From positions 58,280,001 through 58,344,000 of the forward strand of contig OX419760.1 in the NCBI GenBank assembly GCA_948567375.1: a DNA stretch of 64,000 bases, read 5' to 3'. The translations under genes were made by a program, and so were the position numbers. Below, in pieces: positions 12,241 to 24,480 of this stretch. This stretch comes from Lunularia cruciata. Its lineage: Eukaryota > Streptophyta > Marchantiopsida > Lunulariales > Lunulariaceae. Every line of letters begins with the position of its first letter. Position 1 is the stretch's first letter. The notes under the pieces are model-generated. The model did no database searches. It was not told where the DNA came from and worked only from the letters and a program-made list of their open reading frames with translations.

Positions 12241-14490
12241 CTCATGATAGCGTGTAACTATAGATGAAAAAGAGAGAAAAAGGCGACTACATAGGAAAAA
12301 TGAAGGATGGGAAGATCCCATCAAGCCGTTGTTGTACTTTCCTTTTCTCTCTCTGGGAACACACAGAGTGCCTAGCTCTGGAGACTACAGATCAGAGGCT
12401 AGAGGTAAACCCATAATGAATTGACAAAACACGCGTGTGACCCTTATTGCCGGAACCCTCTTTTCTCATGACTAATATTCTTGCTATCGGGAAGGATAGT
12501 ACCGGGCAACCTGACCTATCATCACAACACACACTCCTGGTCTGCTGGTCATCACTTCCAACATAACCAAGGAGAAATACACAACACTCCTAGAAGGAAA
12601 TAATCTGAGCGCAACGCCCGCACACCAATCCAAGCCAACTGGGCGTATAAACAAGCATACAAGTACAAAGATGATCCAATCACAAGAAAAATGCAACAAC
12701 TCTCTATAATTTTTTTTGGGAAAGAGCTTCAGAGCCTTTGTGCTCGGTCATCAAGCTCATTCCAACCTATACTCCAAACCTCCTCCCATTTGTACTTCAA
12801 ATCTCAACAAATTCCTACTTCATGTGGGGATTTTCTATGTCTTTTTGATGGGGAAAACTCTGTGCATCTCATATGCAAGTAACAATTTCTACATAGCTTG
12901 GATTCAAGTGATCTAGGATTCAATGGAAAACCTATAAGATAAGATTTCCAATGATATAAAATACACTTGAATCAGATCACTAAAAATCTCATGAAAATCC
13001 CTCAAAGTTAGCCTAGGTTTTTTTTGACTTCACCCTAATTTTGAAATCTTCTTTTTAGGGTTTGCTCCTAGTTCTTGGCAAATTTTCCCCAAGATTTCTG
13101 ATTCAGAAATACACTTGATCCTCACAAACACTCTGGCAACCTGAAACTCTCAATCATAGTCACAAGACATGAGACTTGATATCCAATCAAGATGAAAGGA
13201 AAATTTGCTCTACCGAGCTTATGACAGTATTTAAGTAGGATGTTTTGCATCAGATCTCACTCTTCACTGATCTAGAACCACCCAAATTTTCCACAATAGC
13301 TGGTTGTGTTTTTCTTTAACCTCCTACAAATTTTCGTAGCCTAATCCAACTTCAGTCTTTAGATGTGGATCAATTCCTGAGCTGGGCTAACTTGTGAGCT
13401 CTACAGACCCAGGTATACTTGATCCAAGACCCTGATTTCTCTATTTGAATAATTCACATGAAACTTTCACAAAGATGAGCTAAAACTATCCACCAACAAC
13501 TCTGGAAATTTTCATGAGGAAATTCGAACTGAAAATTGGGAAGTGACCAAAACTCCAAACCTGATCATTAGCTCTTCTCCAACACCTTACATCCCATAAG
13601 CTTCAACTTCAATCAATTGGATCTGATTTGAAATTGACCCAAAACTGGAATTTATTGTGCTCATTACTATAAGAACATTGTCTACTCTCCAATCCCACTG
13701 ACAGATAGTGAAAAGGTCTCAAAAAGCTTCCTCAATTGACTACTTTGTGCTCTTGGGTATCAATTTAACCCCCTTCACTCAATTGATGATATTCTTCTTA
13801 TGCTCAGCTCAAATTGAGTAATTTCTGTCTGCAGATTGTAGCCTGTCATCTCTTCTTTCCAACTGTGTCCTTCATTCCCCAAATGGCCTCACCGAACTCC
13901 CTTGATGGTCAAAAAACTCCAGACTTTCCTCTTGAGACCCAAGTTCTTGCACATTTGTCCTTTACTCTTTTTACTTTTTGACAAATGGATCACACAACTC
14001 CACCTTGAAGCTAATCAGTGAAATTTTAGGCATTCCCCAACTATAGAAGGACATAAATTGTCAAGTCCCAGACATTCTCATAAGTAAGCACCGGAAGGAC
14101 GATAGGATCTGGGTTTCCCATCACCGACTCCACAAACATCACCCCGAAACGTGCTACCAACCAATCCCGTAAGTCATCACGGTGTAAAATCTGAAGCCTG
14201 ATGAGAAAAGGATTTGGGAGTGGCAGAGTAGGAGCATGGGACATCTCATGCTCGAATGCTTCCTCCGATGCTCTAACACTCGCTCTCTGCTACAATTCTC
14301 TCCCAACTTCCTTCTCTCCTCGAGACTCTCCAAACTAAAACACACCCGTCTCTCTACTCGCCCTCATCTTTATTCATTAGAGCCGTCAAACATGATAAGA
14401 TTGTAACCCATGTGGCCAATCACTTACATGTACATAGATGGTTCACATGGCAACATCTCATCCATCAGATCTAGCATGCAACCTACCCCA
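12241..14490. other. Intergenic, probably retrotransposon-derived
   Basis: No supported gene. Short minus-strand frames at 14041-14345 carry no recognisable domain. The sequence runs directly into the 5'-truncated Ty3/gypsy fragment at 14496. Confidence 0.35.
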
Positions 14491-14495
14491 CTAAC

Positions 14496-15377
14496 GTGGA
14501 GATAAACTATGATAAGTCACTTTTTACGGGTTGCACAAACCACAACACGACAACGGCCTATCATCCTCAAACTGACGGACAAACCAAACGCCTGAATTGT
14601 ACATTGGAGGATATGTTGCGGGCCTTTGTCAATGTCCATCATACCAACTGGGATGTTGTCTTGCAGTTACAGAATTTGCCTACAACAATTCCAAACACCG
14701 GATTTTCTCCCTTCTTTCTCAATTTTGGCCAAGATTTGCTTGTTCCTGATTCTCTTCTTGCTCCTCCTCCCTCTAAGTTTCCTCATACTTCCACATTCTT
14801 GACCACTATATCCCAATCTCTCCAACAAGCCAAGTCTCACCTCCTTGTTGCTCAGAATCGCCAAAAACAATATGCGGACCACCATTGTCGTGATCTCACC
14901 TTTGAAATTGGTGATAAAGTAATGCTATCCTCTAGGAACCTCCCTCTCCTACTTGATACCCAAGTTTGTAAACTTACCCCTAATTGGATAAGACCCTTTG
15001 ATATCACTCACATTGCCTCTCGTGTTGCTTATTGACTTGCCTTGCCTTGTCACATGCGTATCCATCTTGTCTTTCATGTTTCCAAGTTGAAACCCTTTGA
15101 TCCTAACCCCTCTTCCTTTTCCTCCTGAGTCCAACCTCCTCCTTTTCCTTTCCCTATCAATGATCATGAGGAGTACAAAGTTTATCGTATCCTTGTGCGT
15201 CGCCATATTTAACAAAGCCGTTGCCAACATACGGAGTACAAGGTCCTTTGAGAAGGGTATCTCCTTCATGATGCCACATGAGAACCTCTTTCCCACCTCC
15301 AGAATGCACAAACGGCCATCAAGGAATTCTAAGCTTCACTGGCAACGAGGACATCACCAACTAGCGGCGGGGGAATC
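14496..15377 (+). mobile_element. Ty3/gypsy pol 3' end (integrase C-terminus, chromodomain remnant)
   Basis: The 179-residue frame 14496-15035 contains the AYHPQTDGQTKRLN motif, followed by LEDMLRAFV, as in the catalytic-core end of Ty3/gypsy integrases. The GDKVML motif and a W/P-rich stretch follow, as in the integrase C-terminus. After a stop codon the homology continues in shifted frames, with a chromodomain-like EYKVL...EGY...DATWEP pattern broken by stops (about 15160-15320). That order matches a chromovirus. A purine-rich tract (AGCGGCGGGGGAAT) just before 15378 is the expected polypurine tract. gag, protease, reverse transcriptase and the 5' LTR are absent, so the copy is 5'-truncated and inactive. 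Confidence 0.85.
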
Positions 15378-15445
15378 TGTAACAATATGGAGTTTAGCGA
15401 CGAAGTTAGTCGGGCTTACAAAGTAGAGAATAAAACAAAATAGCC

Positions 15446-15660
15446 TAGAATATTCTAGAAGTACCTAAGAAGCTTCTTAGGAAGCTTCCCAACTAGTTAA
15501 CTTGCGCCCTAAGCAGGTAGCTTCTAGAAGCTTCTAACTAGCTTAGCTTGCATGCCAAGTAGACAACTTCTAAAAGAAAGCTTCTTGAGAAGCTTCCTGG
15601 TTAACTTGGCTTGCACTCCAAGAAAGCGGCTCAAGGAAGCTTCTTGAGAAGCTTCAAGGG
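15446..15660 (+). promoter_or_regulatory. Cluster of heat-shock-element-like motifs in the LTR
   Basis: Heat-shock factors bind alternating GAA and TTC units spaced by two bases. Two perfect three-unit elements are visible: GAATATTCTAGAA at 15448-15460 and TTCTAGAAGCTTC at 15522-15534. Further two-unit GAAGCTTC palindromes lie near 15469, 15481, 15589 and 15630-15655, several in pairs. All are upstream of the TATA box at 15674. The motif match is direct; heat response is inference by analogy with heat-activated plant retrotransposons such as ONSEN. Confidence 0.6.
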
Positions 15661-15673
15661 TCTTGTATGCTAC

Positions 15674-15682
15674 CTATAAATA
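15674..15682 (+). promoter_or_regulatory. TATA box of the LTR promoter
   Basis: CTATAAATA follows the GAA/TTC cluster by about 15-20 bp and would place transcription start near 15710 within the LTR. Confidence 0.55.
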
Positions 15683-15957
15683 CCAAAGCCGAAGCTCATG
15701 CTAGGCATTTGGAATTTTTCCCTCATTCAAGTGTCCCAATGTGAGTTTCCATTCTCCTATTTCTCTCCTTGGTTTCGATCCTTTACAGGTGTACTTCTCC
15801 ATCACGAGAAATCAACTAGCACCCAATACCCGACTAATAGATGTAGAAATGTCTCCTCTTGCTACTACTACAGCCACTTGAAACAACTTGGTAAAACCAC
15901 TAGAAGGATCATTTGTCTGGAAGCAATCTCGAAGGTGCTCATAAACCGTCACTGACA

Positions 15958-16800
15958 AGCCTCATGAAGAAAGGCGAGGGGCAATGCACAAAGCTTGTGC
16001 AAATAGCGATCTATCAAGAGATAAAGGCTACTCAAGTTGATAATCTAAGACCTCTAGTGGTAGTCCCTCTACTACTATAGGATGTAGTGAGCATAGGGAA
16101 GAGATAGTCTCATTAGTAGGACTTGCCATGGACAAAGGGTGTAGCGCTTATGCTGCTCTACTAAACTCTCCCGCTTGACCCAATGTTCTACATCGTCGTA
16201 ATCAAGTGGACTATGTGGTTCCTGTGCAATGCCTGTCTCCTAAATCATATAGCCCTAATAGACTCCTCTTGAAGTGCCGCCCAATCCCCCACTCAAAATT
16301 GATGAAATCTAGCAGTCACCTCTTTATGCCCCGCACGTCTCCCTCTAGCATAACGAAAACACCATCGAGGGAGCAAGAGGAATAGGAACCATGCTAACTC
16401 GTCCAAGGAATCATGTGCCAAACGATCAAGTGGTAAACAAAAAGCCTATCTAGCATCATCATGGAGTGTGTGAGGTAACTTATAGAATAGACGTGGACAT
16501 GGAAAATTAGTCTCAAATAACCCAAAATGCAATCCGCATGAAAAACTAACCACTCCCACAACTCGGTCTATATCCCTTGAAGGATCAACAAAAGGATAAA
16601 AGAAACTTGTGTAACCCTTGAATGTCAATGGTGTTGGATGTGTGCACTTGTCTCCCTTGTGCATCCCAAGAGTATGCATCCCAAGTGGTCCAATAGATGA
16701 AAAAGTGCTCGCATAGGATAACAAGAAGGAACGGAAGACTCCATCAAGCCGCGTGCAAAGAGGCAAAATCGAGCTAAGCCCCAATAACCCTTTTTGTGAT
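15958..16800 (-). mobile_element. Decayed coding remnant, probably from a retroelement
   Basis: On the minus strand the frame 16784-16446 (112 aa) is followed, after stops, by an in-frame stretch of protein-like sequence around 16440-16250. It includes PLDRLAHDSLDELA, LLPRWCFRYARGRRAGH and GDWAALQEESIRAI. Tryptophan- and arginine-rich text of this kind resembles the coding parts of high-copy plant retroelements, but I cannot name the family. Several stops show it is not functional. It lies directly against the gypsy LTR in the opposite orientation, so it is probably an older neighbour or host of that insertion. Confidence 0.4.
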
Positions 16801-18295
16801 TGTAGAAGGGAACAACGTTAGAGGTTTAGCGCGTTTAACGGCCATGTTTACGTGGACACAAGCAAGCGACAGCATAGTGCACGACAAGGGACTCAAGTAC
16901 TGTAAGCTGAAAGGTCGGTTTGAGCTCCCATGGTCTGTTTGACCTCCTCTTTTTGACAATTACACACGGGATACACGCGGCAGCAATTCACATACAATTT
17001 TGAGCTGAGTTCACGAATGGACCTATACAGATTTTCATAACGGTTAGTGGGTTGTCGGTCATTGCTGACAGTGCCCACGAGATTCGAGGTTGTTATCTCA
17101 TAGGGAATATTGTCATCACTTGTCTTTGGTTTTGAGTTCTGGTTTAGATCAAAGAGGCGGAGTTCCCTATTGCAGACCAGCGAGGGTTTACCCTTTACTG
17201 CTGGTGTTGGAGTGCCTGTTCGGCTTCCAAGGACGTTTCATATCGAGGACGCTACTAGACGCTTTATGATTAGTGACAGCAGAAGTGGAGGAGCGGCTTG
17301 GAGTTCGAGTAACTGCAGCGGAGTGGGGATGCAAGGGGGAAAATGTCGAGAGGACAGTGGAATGTTTTGGCCGTTCTGCACTAGACGGAGGATAGTGGAA
17401 CATCGTGGCCTAGTTTGACTAGGTTCGCGAAGTATCTTGAGGCTAACGTTCCTTTCCATGGGTGTCTAACAATGATGAAAGATTGTGGAGTTTCACCAAT
17501 CAAGTTACTGGGCAACTGCCAAGTTGCTACACTCTGTTAATGGTAGTTGAAGGTACGGATTGATTTCATTACTTCACATGCTTGTGATAACTGTAATGCT
17601 ATTCGAAGTTTCGACAGTGGGATCAGATAGGGGACTGGATCATAGTAGAGAACAGGATAATAGTGTTTTACGGTATGAAATACAGAGTGTCTTCTATGCC
17701 TCTGATCACGTGGGGTCATGTGCAGCGGGCTGTAATAGTCATGGTTGATGTTTTCCTGGGATGTTTATCACTGAGTTATACACGGTATACCTGATATGCA
17801 TATGCAGGAAGGCTACTTTTGAAGAATGTCTACAGCGAGTTAGAGGGACGTGAAGGCGTCATGGGAGGAGATTAGACTTGATAGTGTACGTCATTTTCTG
17901 GTCGATGACATGAGTTTGTCTCCGGAGCGACGCACGCGCAGTACTCTGGAAATACTAGGTTGTGCACCCATGCCAACTTACCAAATTTGCGGTTCGCAAG
18001 CAAAGCGGAAAGAGTTCAGTGGGAGGAATTAGAAGCGTTACAAAGGTAGAACTGAAGAGTGGGGTGGAGGAGAGTTTGTGGAACACCAGTGATCAGTCTT
18101 GGTAATTATAACAGGTTACCAATGATGCCTGAGGCATTGTAGGAGATTCGGAGATTTTGAATCTTTGAACGACTGACCTATCTGTTCGGAGTGAATGGAA
18201 ACCGGAGGCGTGTAGATTGACTGCACTGATTGTTTCCATCAGCTGAAGTCGCGTTGTGCATTACTCATTTTATGGTTGCATGAGCAACACATAAA
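16801..18295. other. Region upstream of MED27
   Basis: No gene is supported. Frames on both strands (for example 17110-17418 on + and 17459-17188 on -) overlap each other and show no domain. The last few hundred bases should contain the MED27 promoter and 5' UTR; no clear TATA box was identified. Confidence 0.4.
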
Positions 18296-21200
18296 ATGCA
18301 GCAGCCTAGTCCAGCTTTGTCGTCTCCTTCCACTAGCTTCCTTGGCCCGAGAGTGTCCCCTCTCTTCAGCTCCACTGTGGATCAGGCATCAGATGGAGTT
18401 ACCGTCAGTAGTGCCGATCTTATTCGCCCTTCAACAGCGGTTTCGCGTTCTTCACAAGGCCAGGAGAAACAAGCCCCGCCAAAGAAGCTGTCGCAAGCGA
18501 TGGAGGGTTTAGGACGAGCGCATCGTCACATCGCTGACATTCGTTCAGGGGCTGATCTTCTTCTGGAAGCTCTGGAGGTAGCTGTGGCTCGACGAGGTCG
18601 AGAGCCTGCTGGTTAGCACCGACATTGTTTCGCAATAGAAAATTGTTCAGATGATTTATGTGCCTTACTTGCTGTTCTTTATCACTCATTCTGCTCAGGT
18701 GACAGTTCTATAAACAGTCAATACAGTCCTGCCGAACCTTAACATTCTGCGGAAGTTTGTTTGGTTGCCCTTTGCTTGTATCATGCTTTTTCGGTTTTCT
18801 TCAATAGAAAAAGGTAGTAACATCAAGTTGTGTGAAATCAAATCTCATAACAGGGAAGAAAGCTAGCGATGGTGTCGCTTCTGCGGCTGAAACTTTGAGA
18901 AAGGGGATAGATGCTCTTCGGGCGACAGGTGCTTTCCGTAGACAGTTCCACAGTCCTATCTCGATGTTGTGCAGTTCTGTTAAGTGTGAACACTTTTTAA
19001 ATAAAGAATCAGTGCTTGTGATACCGTAGTATCTGTTGTGTATCCTATCCAAGTCTCCTGCTATCATTATGTTATGAATAGGGTTTATGACAACCGGTGA
19101 ATGTGCATACGAACAGTGAGAATGACCTTAGAGCAAGGAATCTTCTTGAGGACTCCTTTAACACGGAAGCTCGTTTCTTGATAGGGCGTTTTGGAAAATA
19201 ATCTTACTTTCTCTTCTTAATTGATATATTGAAGGGAGGGAGCTGGAGAGTTCTGGCATTTTGAGAGGGGCTCAACAACGTTATGATGAGAATCAACCCT
19301 GGGGCTTACAGCCACCGTCAGTTTGTCCCGATGGTCATGTCACCCCTTACGCCTGGAAGCGGCAAATTGCAGGACAAGCTGCAGCATCAGCTGTAGAACG
19401 CACCAGGTTAAAGCAATGCCTATCATCCCTTAGGAACAAATAAAATTACCAGCTACCTTTCCCGCGCATAAAACTTCTCGCTCTAACTTCTCGCATCGGA
19501 TGCTATCATATGCTCAGATTGGCTTTGAAATCTTTTGGAGAACAAAAGAAGCATTTATTTCTTGGGGTCGGGGATGATCGTCGCTCAAAAAAGGCTCGGA
19601 CAGGACCGGGACTTGTTTCAACGGAGGAAGTGACTCTTTCTGACGTACTCAAGCGAATCCAAGTGGATGCTCCAGGAATGGTTGTGACCCCTTACGCCAA
19701 ACTAGAGTGGGCGAAACGAACGTCTTGTGTGAATATCTCCAAAGCTGTCGTGGATCCTGGTCAAGCTTCGGCTTACCTTTCTTTTCAGACCAGTTCTGTA
19801 AAGCTCGAACCTGGCACACAATCAACGGCGTCCGGTTTAGATTCAACCTCACGGCCAGTTGAAAAGGTTGCAATACTGGAGGTGTCTATCCCTGGTGTTT
19901 TGAGGTCCATTCTCTCGTTGCAGCCGACAGGATCTGTTTATCCTGATGCGATTGCTGTTTTTTCACCCGATGAGGTAATCTATTACGCTTCCGAATGTCC
20001 TTGACGAGGACAACCTTGTTCATCTCAAAAGCAATGCCATCTTCTGTACAAATTTGAGTCACTTTTCGAATTGAGATTAGTTAGAGGAAAGCACGAGTTA
20101 AAAGCTAGCGAAAATTGGCCACTAAAACGTGCTTTGGATCTTGGGCAATTACCAGAATGGAGGCTACGTGCATGCTTGGGGCAAATCAGTAAATAATCTC
20201 CACCAAAGAATATCTGTAAGTTGCATATGAGTAAAATCTGAGTTTTGTTTGCTTAGGTTATATAGAGACCAGGCTATCTCATCTTTCATGCAAATGGTCT
20301 GATCAAATTCTGCACGTTAGGGGTACTTTCATGTGTGAACTGGAGTGAACTACTTCCTGCCACCTTTTTCAGTTCCAGGATCCTTGCGGGCATCATGCTT
20401 GAGATTGCTGGATCTTGTGAGGTCTTTCTTTTTGAGCAGCGTTTCTTAACCAACAGGAACATGGTGTCAACGCTTTGCATCACTTCCGTCGATACGTTCG
20501 GCCAACGTGCCTTGAGTATCTTTTGGTATGTACATTGTCTCTCTTTAGTAATCTGGTACCTTGGTGGTTTTTCATTTAAAATAAGTATCTGAATTTGCCG
20601 GAATTCTTGTATTCTCAGAATTTACTTCTACCGTATGAAAGCAGTGATGGAGTTACATGGCTTTATTCTTGCACATTTTAGGCTCAACTTAAACGAATTC
20701 TGCCCGAATTTTATCGTTTAATTGGAAGTACACAATGTCCTCACCTACTGATCTGAAGCTATTATTCATGTAGTGTGAACCCTTCGCTGGTTCTATTGAT
20801 TAAAACTCCGAGAATCTAGCGTGATTCTCTGACCTGTGCATGTTGCTAACCTGTTTGGCAGCATTGGATATATTCGTACAGATCTTTGTTTCTTGAGCCT
20901 TGCAAGTAAGTCAATCACTCTATTCTATTGTCCTTTTCTTTCTATATTTGCCTGCTGTTCCATTGTGTCTGATACAGCTACCGCTAGATTTCCTCAATCT
21001 TAACTAAAATCTTAACTAAAATCTTAACTAAAATCTCAATCCCAACTAAAGTGTTTGCTTCCTCTTAATAAACTTCTGCCAGCTTCACTTCTATTCCCAA
21101 GGACTCGGTGTGGAATCAGAGTTGTTTCGTGGCTTCAGTAAATCCATATTTTGTTTTAGCAGATTTCTGATGCCACTGAACCTCTACTGTACAGGGAATG

Positions 21201-21375
21201 CAAGCGTATGACTGCCTTGGATTCGGCGTCAGATCTCTTGCTTCCGCCTCTAGTACGCCTGTATCATCACCTTTCGCTGCTGAAGACTCCTAATCCTGAG
21301 AATAACAAAACATCCAATGAACTGGCTGCCTATCATGTCGGTTGCGTACCAAAGAAAGAGCTGGAAACCATATAG
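18296..21375 (+). CDS. MED27: Mediator complex subunit 27
   Basis: Mediator links transcription factors to RNA polymerase II in the nucleus; MED27 is a tail/upper-middle subunit. Eight exons join in frame to 457 residues: 18296-18611, 18854-18928, 19235-19406, 19518-19974, 20156-20215, 20457-20525, 20862-20905 and 21195-21375, all with GT-AG borders. The order of conserved blocks follows plant MED27: HIADIRSGADLLLEAL (about residues 80-95), RELESSGIL, PSVCPDGHVTPYAWKRQIAG then AVERTRLALKSFGEQ, AVFSPDE, and the C-terminal HWIYSYRSLFLEPCK and ECKRMTALDSASDLLLPPL, where C...C residues of a small metal-binding tail are kept. The N-terminus (about 65 residues) is Ser/Pro/Gln-rich and variable. The start is the first ATG in this frame. 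The model is intact, with no stops or frameshifts. Homology was judged from memory of the family. Confidence 0.93.
20998..21036. repeat. 12-mer tandem repeat in MED27 intron 7
   Basis: The unit TCTTAACTAAAA is repeated three times exactly and once more imperfectly, inside the last MED27 intron. Confidence 0.85.
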
Positions 21376-21719
21376 AGTACAGTTGAAACCGTACAAGGGA
21401 TGAGACGATTGTTTACTTGGAGGCGATATACGCACGAACTGGTTTATTTACTCGGGCACGAGCTTGGTACTTGCTACAGAAGCTGCAGCTTGTGGACCCC
21501 GGACTTTGATGATCATGCAGAAGTCAGGACACCTGCTGTAAGTCGTGGGGTTTGAGAGCAACTATTCGTGCCAGGGGTTCATGTATACCGGCAAGAACCA
21601 GGTACATTTCGCAGGAGCTGTACCTCCTAGACCTATGACTTTATCACTATACGAAGTCAGAATACCAGTTGGCAGTTCTGTGATTAATGAGCGACTACCA
21701 GCGTCAATGCTCAGCTGAT
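21376..21719. other. MED27 3' flank
   Basis: Presumed 3' UTR and intergenic DNA. No coding frame is supported. Confidence 0.4.
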
Positions 21720-22040
21720 CAAATTGCTGAGGCCCTCTGATTGGCGGCGCTGACCGGCAAAAGCAATGCCTGTAGTAACGATGGTTCCGAAAGAGTGTCT
21801 GTCTTGCATGGAGCAGGAGTCATCACCGACTACTTTTACATCTTTCTTGCTCTTATCTACGGTACCGGCGAGAATGGGGCTGAACACAGGGTTGTACGTG
21901 AAATACAATTGCTCGAAGTACAATTCAGATTCGCTGCATGAAAGTTGTTAATGGTTGGATTGGTTTGATGGTCGAGGCGAAGACGTTTGGTTGTGAGTGG
22001 TAGTCCTCTACCACTTTGCGTTAAGATGATTCGGGGCCCA
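21720..22040 (+). repeat. 300 bp repeat, copy 1 (partner at 33.2-33.5 kb)
   Basis: This block resembles 33180-33520 in the same orientation. Both contain a GACCGGC core, a GTGTxTGTCxTGCA stretch, ACCGGCGAGA, 'gtacaattcagatt'-like sequence and 'ggttgtgagtgg'. In one forward frame both encode a related peptide: CLSCMEQE here and CMSCTEQE in the partner, each preceded by a Pro-Val-Val stretch. This copy's frame runs 21766-21951. It may be a low-copy repeat or the remnant tail of a duplicated gene; no family was recognised. Confidence 0.55.
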
Positions 22041-24480
22041 AACTGTCACGAAGTCTATGTCGTTGTTTTTGATAACATGGGGGTTATTCATGCCTGAAAG
22101 CCGGGGCACTACTTCGTCAAGTATGGATAGGAGGCTACTTCTGTCATGTACAGAGTCAAATATCGAAGCAGTTAAGACCTATGGAGATGGTGGAGAATCG
22201 TTTGTTGGAGATTCGTGTCGTGAAGATGGGCAGACCGTGCCGTGTATCGCATGATATCCGGCTTAAGTCGGATGACTATACAGTTCGTTGATACAGATGA
22301 CTTGCGGCTGGTGTCCACCAGCGTTCGGCAATACTAGTCTTTGTGTATCTGTTTACAGGTTGTTCAGCAACTGTTACTCTGACTAGCTCTTTGGCCTTAA
22401 CCAGAGCTCGCGAGTCACCATTTCTACATGTTCAATTGTTGGCAGTGAAAATGCTACATCGTCACCAAGCCGAGCGATATAGGTGGAGACGCCATGACAC
22501 CACTTAATTCTGTATCGAAGACGATGGTAGTTGCCAGTTATGTGGCAGTAAGACACATAAACATGAACAAGACCAGGTTTGCGGGCAGGCTTCGGTTCTG
22601 AGCACATTATTCTGTGATCAAATGAGGAGTCACTCACAGGGCAATGAACAGACCGGGCATAGTCCAAGAAGCGTCCTGTCTGTGACATCTAGAACGGGCA
22701 GAGGTTGCTCTAATTCTGAATTGGAGGTGTTCTCGCGGTTTAACACAAGATCTTTTTTTTGGTGACGAAGAATCTTCTCCGTCACCAATGTGTCGAGAGA
22801 AGTTACCGGTTCTTTACTACGATTTAATCTGCAATTATTTTTTTTAAATGCTCATGAAAAGTTCATTTATGAAGACAGTGTAAATCATCTTCATCTTAGG
22901 TCCTCCGCAGAGGCTGATGTTTCGACGAGGGTAGTCAGGTCTCGGATGATCAGTAGTAAGAAGTCAACTCAGAAGGGTTCTCCTAACCGGCCTAGTTGTT
23001 TTCGAGTATTCTGGAAGGACACGGTCTGATCCCCGGCCGAATGCTTCGGCCTTCCAACTTTCTCCTTCGGGATATAAGTTGGGCCGGGTAGCCCGGTCGG
23101 GTTTTATCCCACAACCGAATCGTGATCTAGCACTGCGGTGTCAAGTTGTTCGCATCATACACCACCGCACTCGTTCAGAGAACTATGGAGATGCCAAAAG
23201 TTCTTCGAGCGTCAAGTCTCGATTCTTTAACTCGTAAGATCTTATCACAGGGTCTTAGGCTCCATATCACAGCTAAGCAGTCAAGCTCTGCGATGTAGCT
23301 AAACTTTTTACCATATCACCATATTGAGATATCGCGTACTTGATTGAAGTCTTGCCAATTCAAACGTAAGTGCGGTATCTCGGGCATCCGGGACAATTTC
23401 CTCATCAGTTCCTTCACATCAAGTAAACTGTAGTATACACTAATCTGAACGCTAATAGAACACTAAAACGTTTAGCTTATCCTGGTCACCAAAGGGTATT
23501 TGCCGTATCTCTTTGATGCAAGTAATCTCGGATCCACCACTCGTTTCTCGTCAGTTCCTCCACATGAAAACTTCGATGGACACTAATCTAAATGCAGAAT
23601 TCCTGGGGGCACAATTCAACGGTCAGGTAATTCCTTTCTGGAGTAGGTACCAAGCATTCTTTGAAGAAGTCCTCGGGGAAATAAGCGCCACAATATATGA
23701 GAATTCGCTGCTACTTCAGTATCCTATTATGGGTTGATCTCTCTTCAACCCATGAGGAAAAGCCAAACCCACGAAGCTCTACTTTATATGTCGTATCAAA
23801 GCAAACTCTAGCCTGGGAATTTGTATTAGGAATCGGATCAAATTTTTTCAATAGTGAAAAACGTAGTGATGTGAGATTTATTTTATCTAACTAACTTTGC
23901 TTCCTAGCAAAGTTACCCAATCATTTCTTGTGTAAAGAACTTCTTCGCTAAGTATCTCAATCCCTTGGAAGGTTCCTTAACGCTTTATAGTGTAAGAAGG
24001 TTCTTAGTACCTTGTTAGTCTACTCAATCTCTATGAATACTCCTAAGTACATCCTTCCTAGACATTTCTTCATGAAACTTGCTTGGTACTTTAGTGTATC
24101 TGTTTAATATTTTACATGCCAAAGTTGTCCTAAGAAATTGCAGTGAATTCTTGTTCTATTGGAAATTCCCCTTTGATTGTGCATATGAGGTCCTCATCAT
24201 ATGCTCTAGTTTGAACTTGTTGATTGCATCTTAAGTAGTGTGCAAATGATAAAGAGAATCCTATGTAGCATTGGGAAGTGAATAACTGTTCCAAAGAACT
24301 TTGTACTCCACATGTTGGTGATTGCCACAACTATTATATGACTTGCAAGGATTTATAACTTAATACTCCTGATTATCCTCAATGATAATTATAAGTGGAG
24401 AAGTTAGACTTTATCAAGAAAAGAAGATGGATTGGATATAAAGGATTTCGATTTTAGAAATGTGAAAGATAACATGAGTG
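22041..24480. other. Intergenic, no gene supported
   Basis: Short frames only. The 79-codon frame ending at 23029 has an Arg/Ser-rich, protein-like C-terminus but no recognised domain. Around 23030-23110 several short inverted repeats occur together, such as GGCCGAATGCTTCGGCC and CCAACTT...AAGTTGG. This makes a locally structured but unidentified stretch. Confidence 0.35.

Larger units (their letters stand above)
15378..15957 (+). mobile_element. 3' LTR of the Ty3/gypsy element
   Basis: The LTR starts with TGTAACAATATGG directly after the polypurine tract. A TATA box (CTATAAATA, 15674-15682) lies about 300 bp inside, where U3 promoters sit. The end near 15957 (…CACTGACA) is provisional because no second LTR copy is in the window for comparison. 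The U3 part contains a cluster of GAA/TTC units, listed separately. Confidence 0.6.

Noticed and set aside
17110-17459. About 100-codon frames on both strands upstream of MED27
   Set aside because: They overlap each other, have no domain, and no splice-linked continuation was found.
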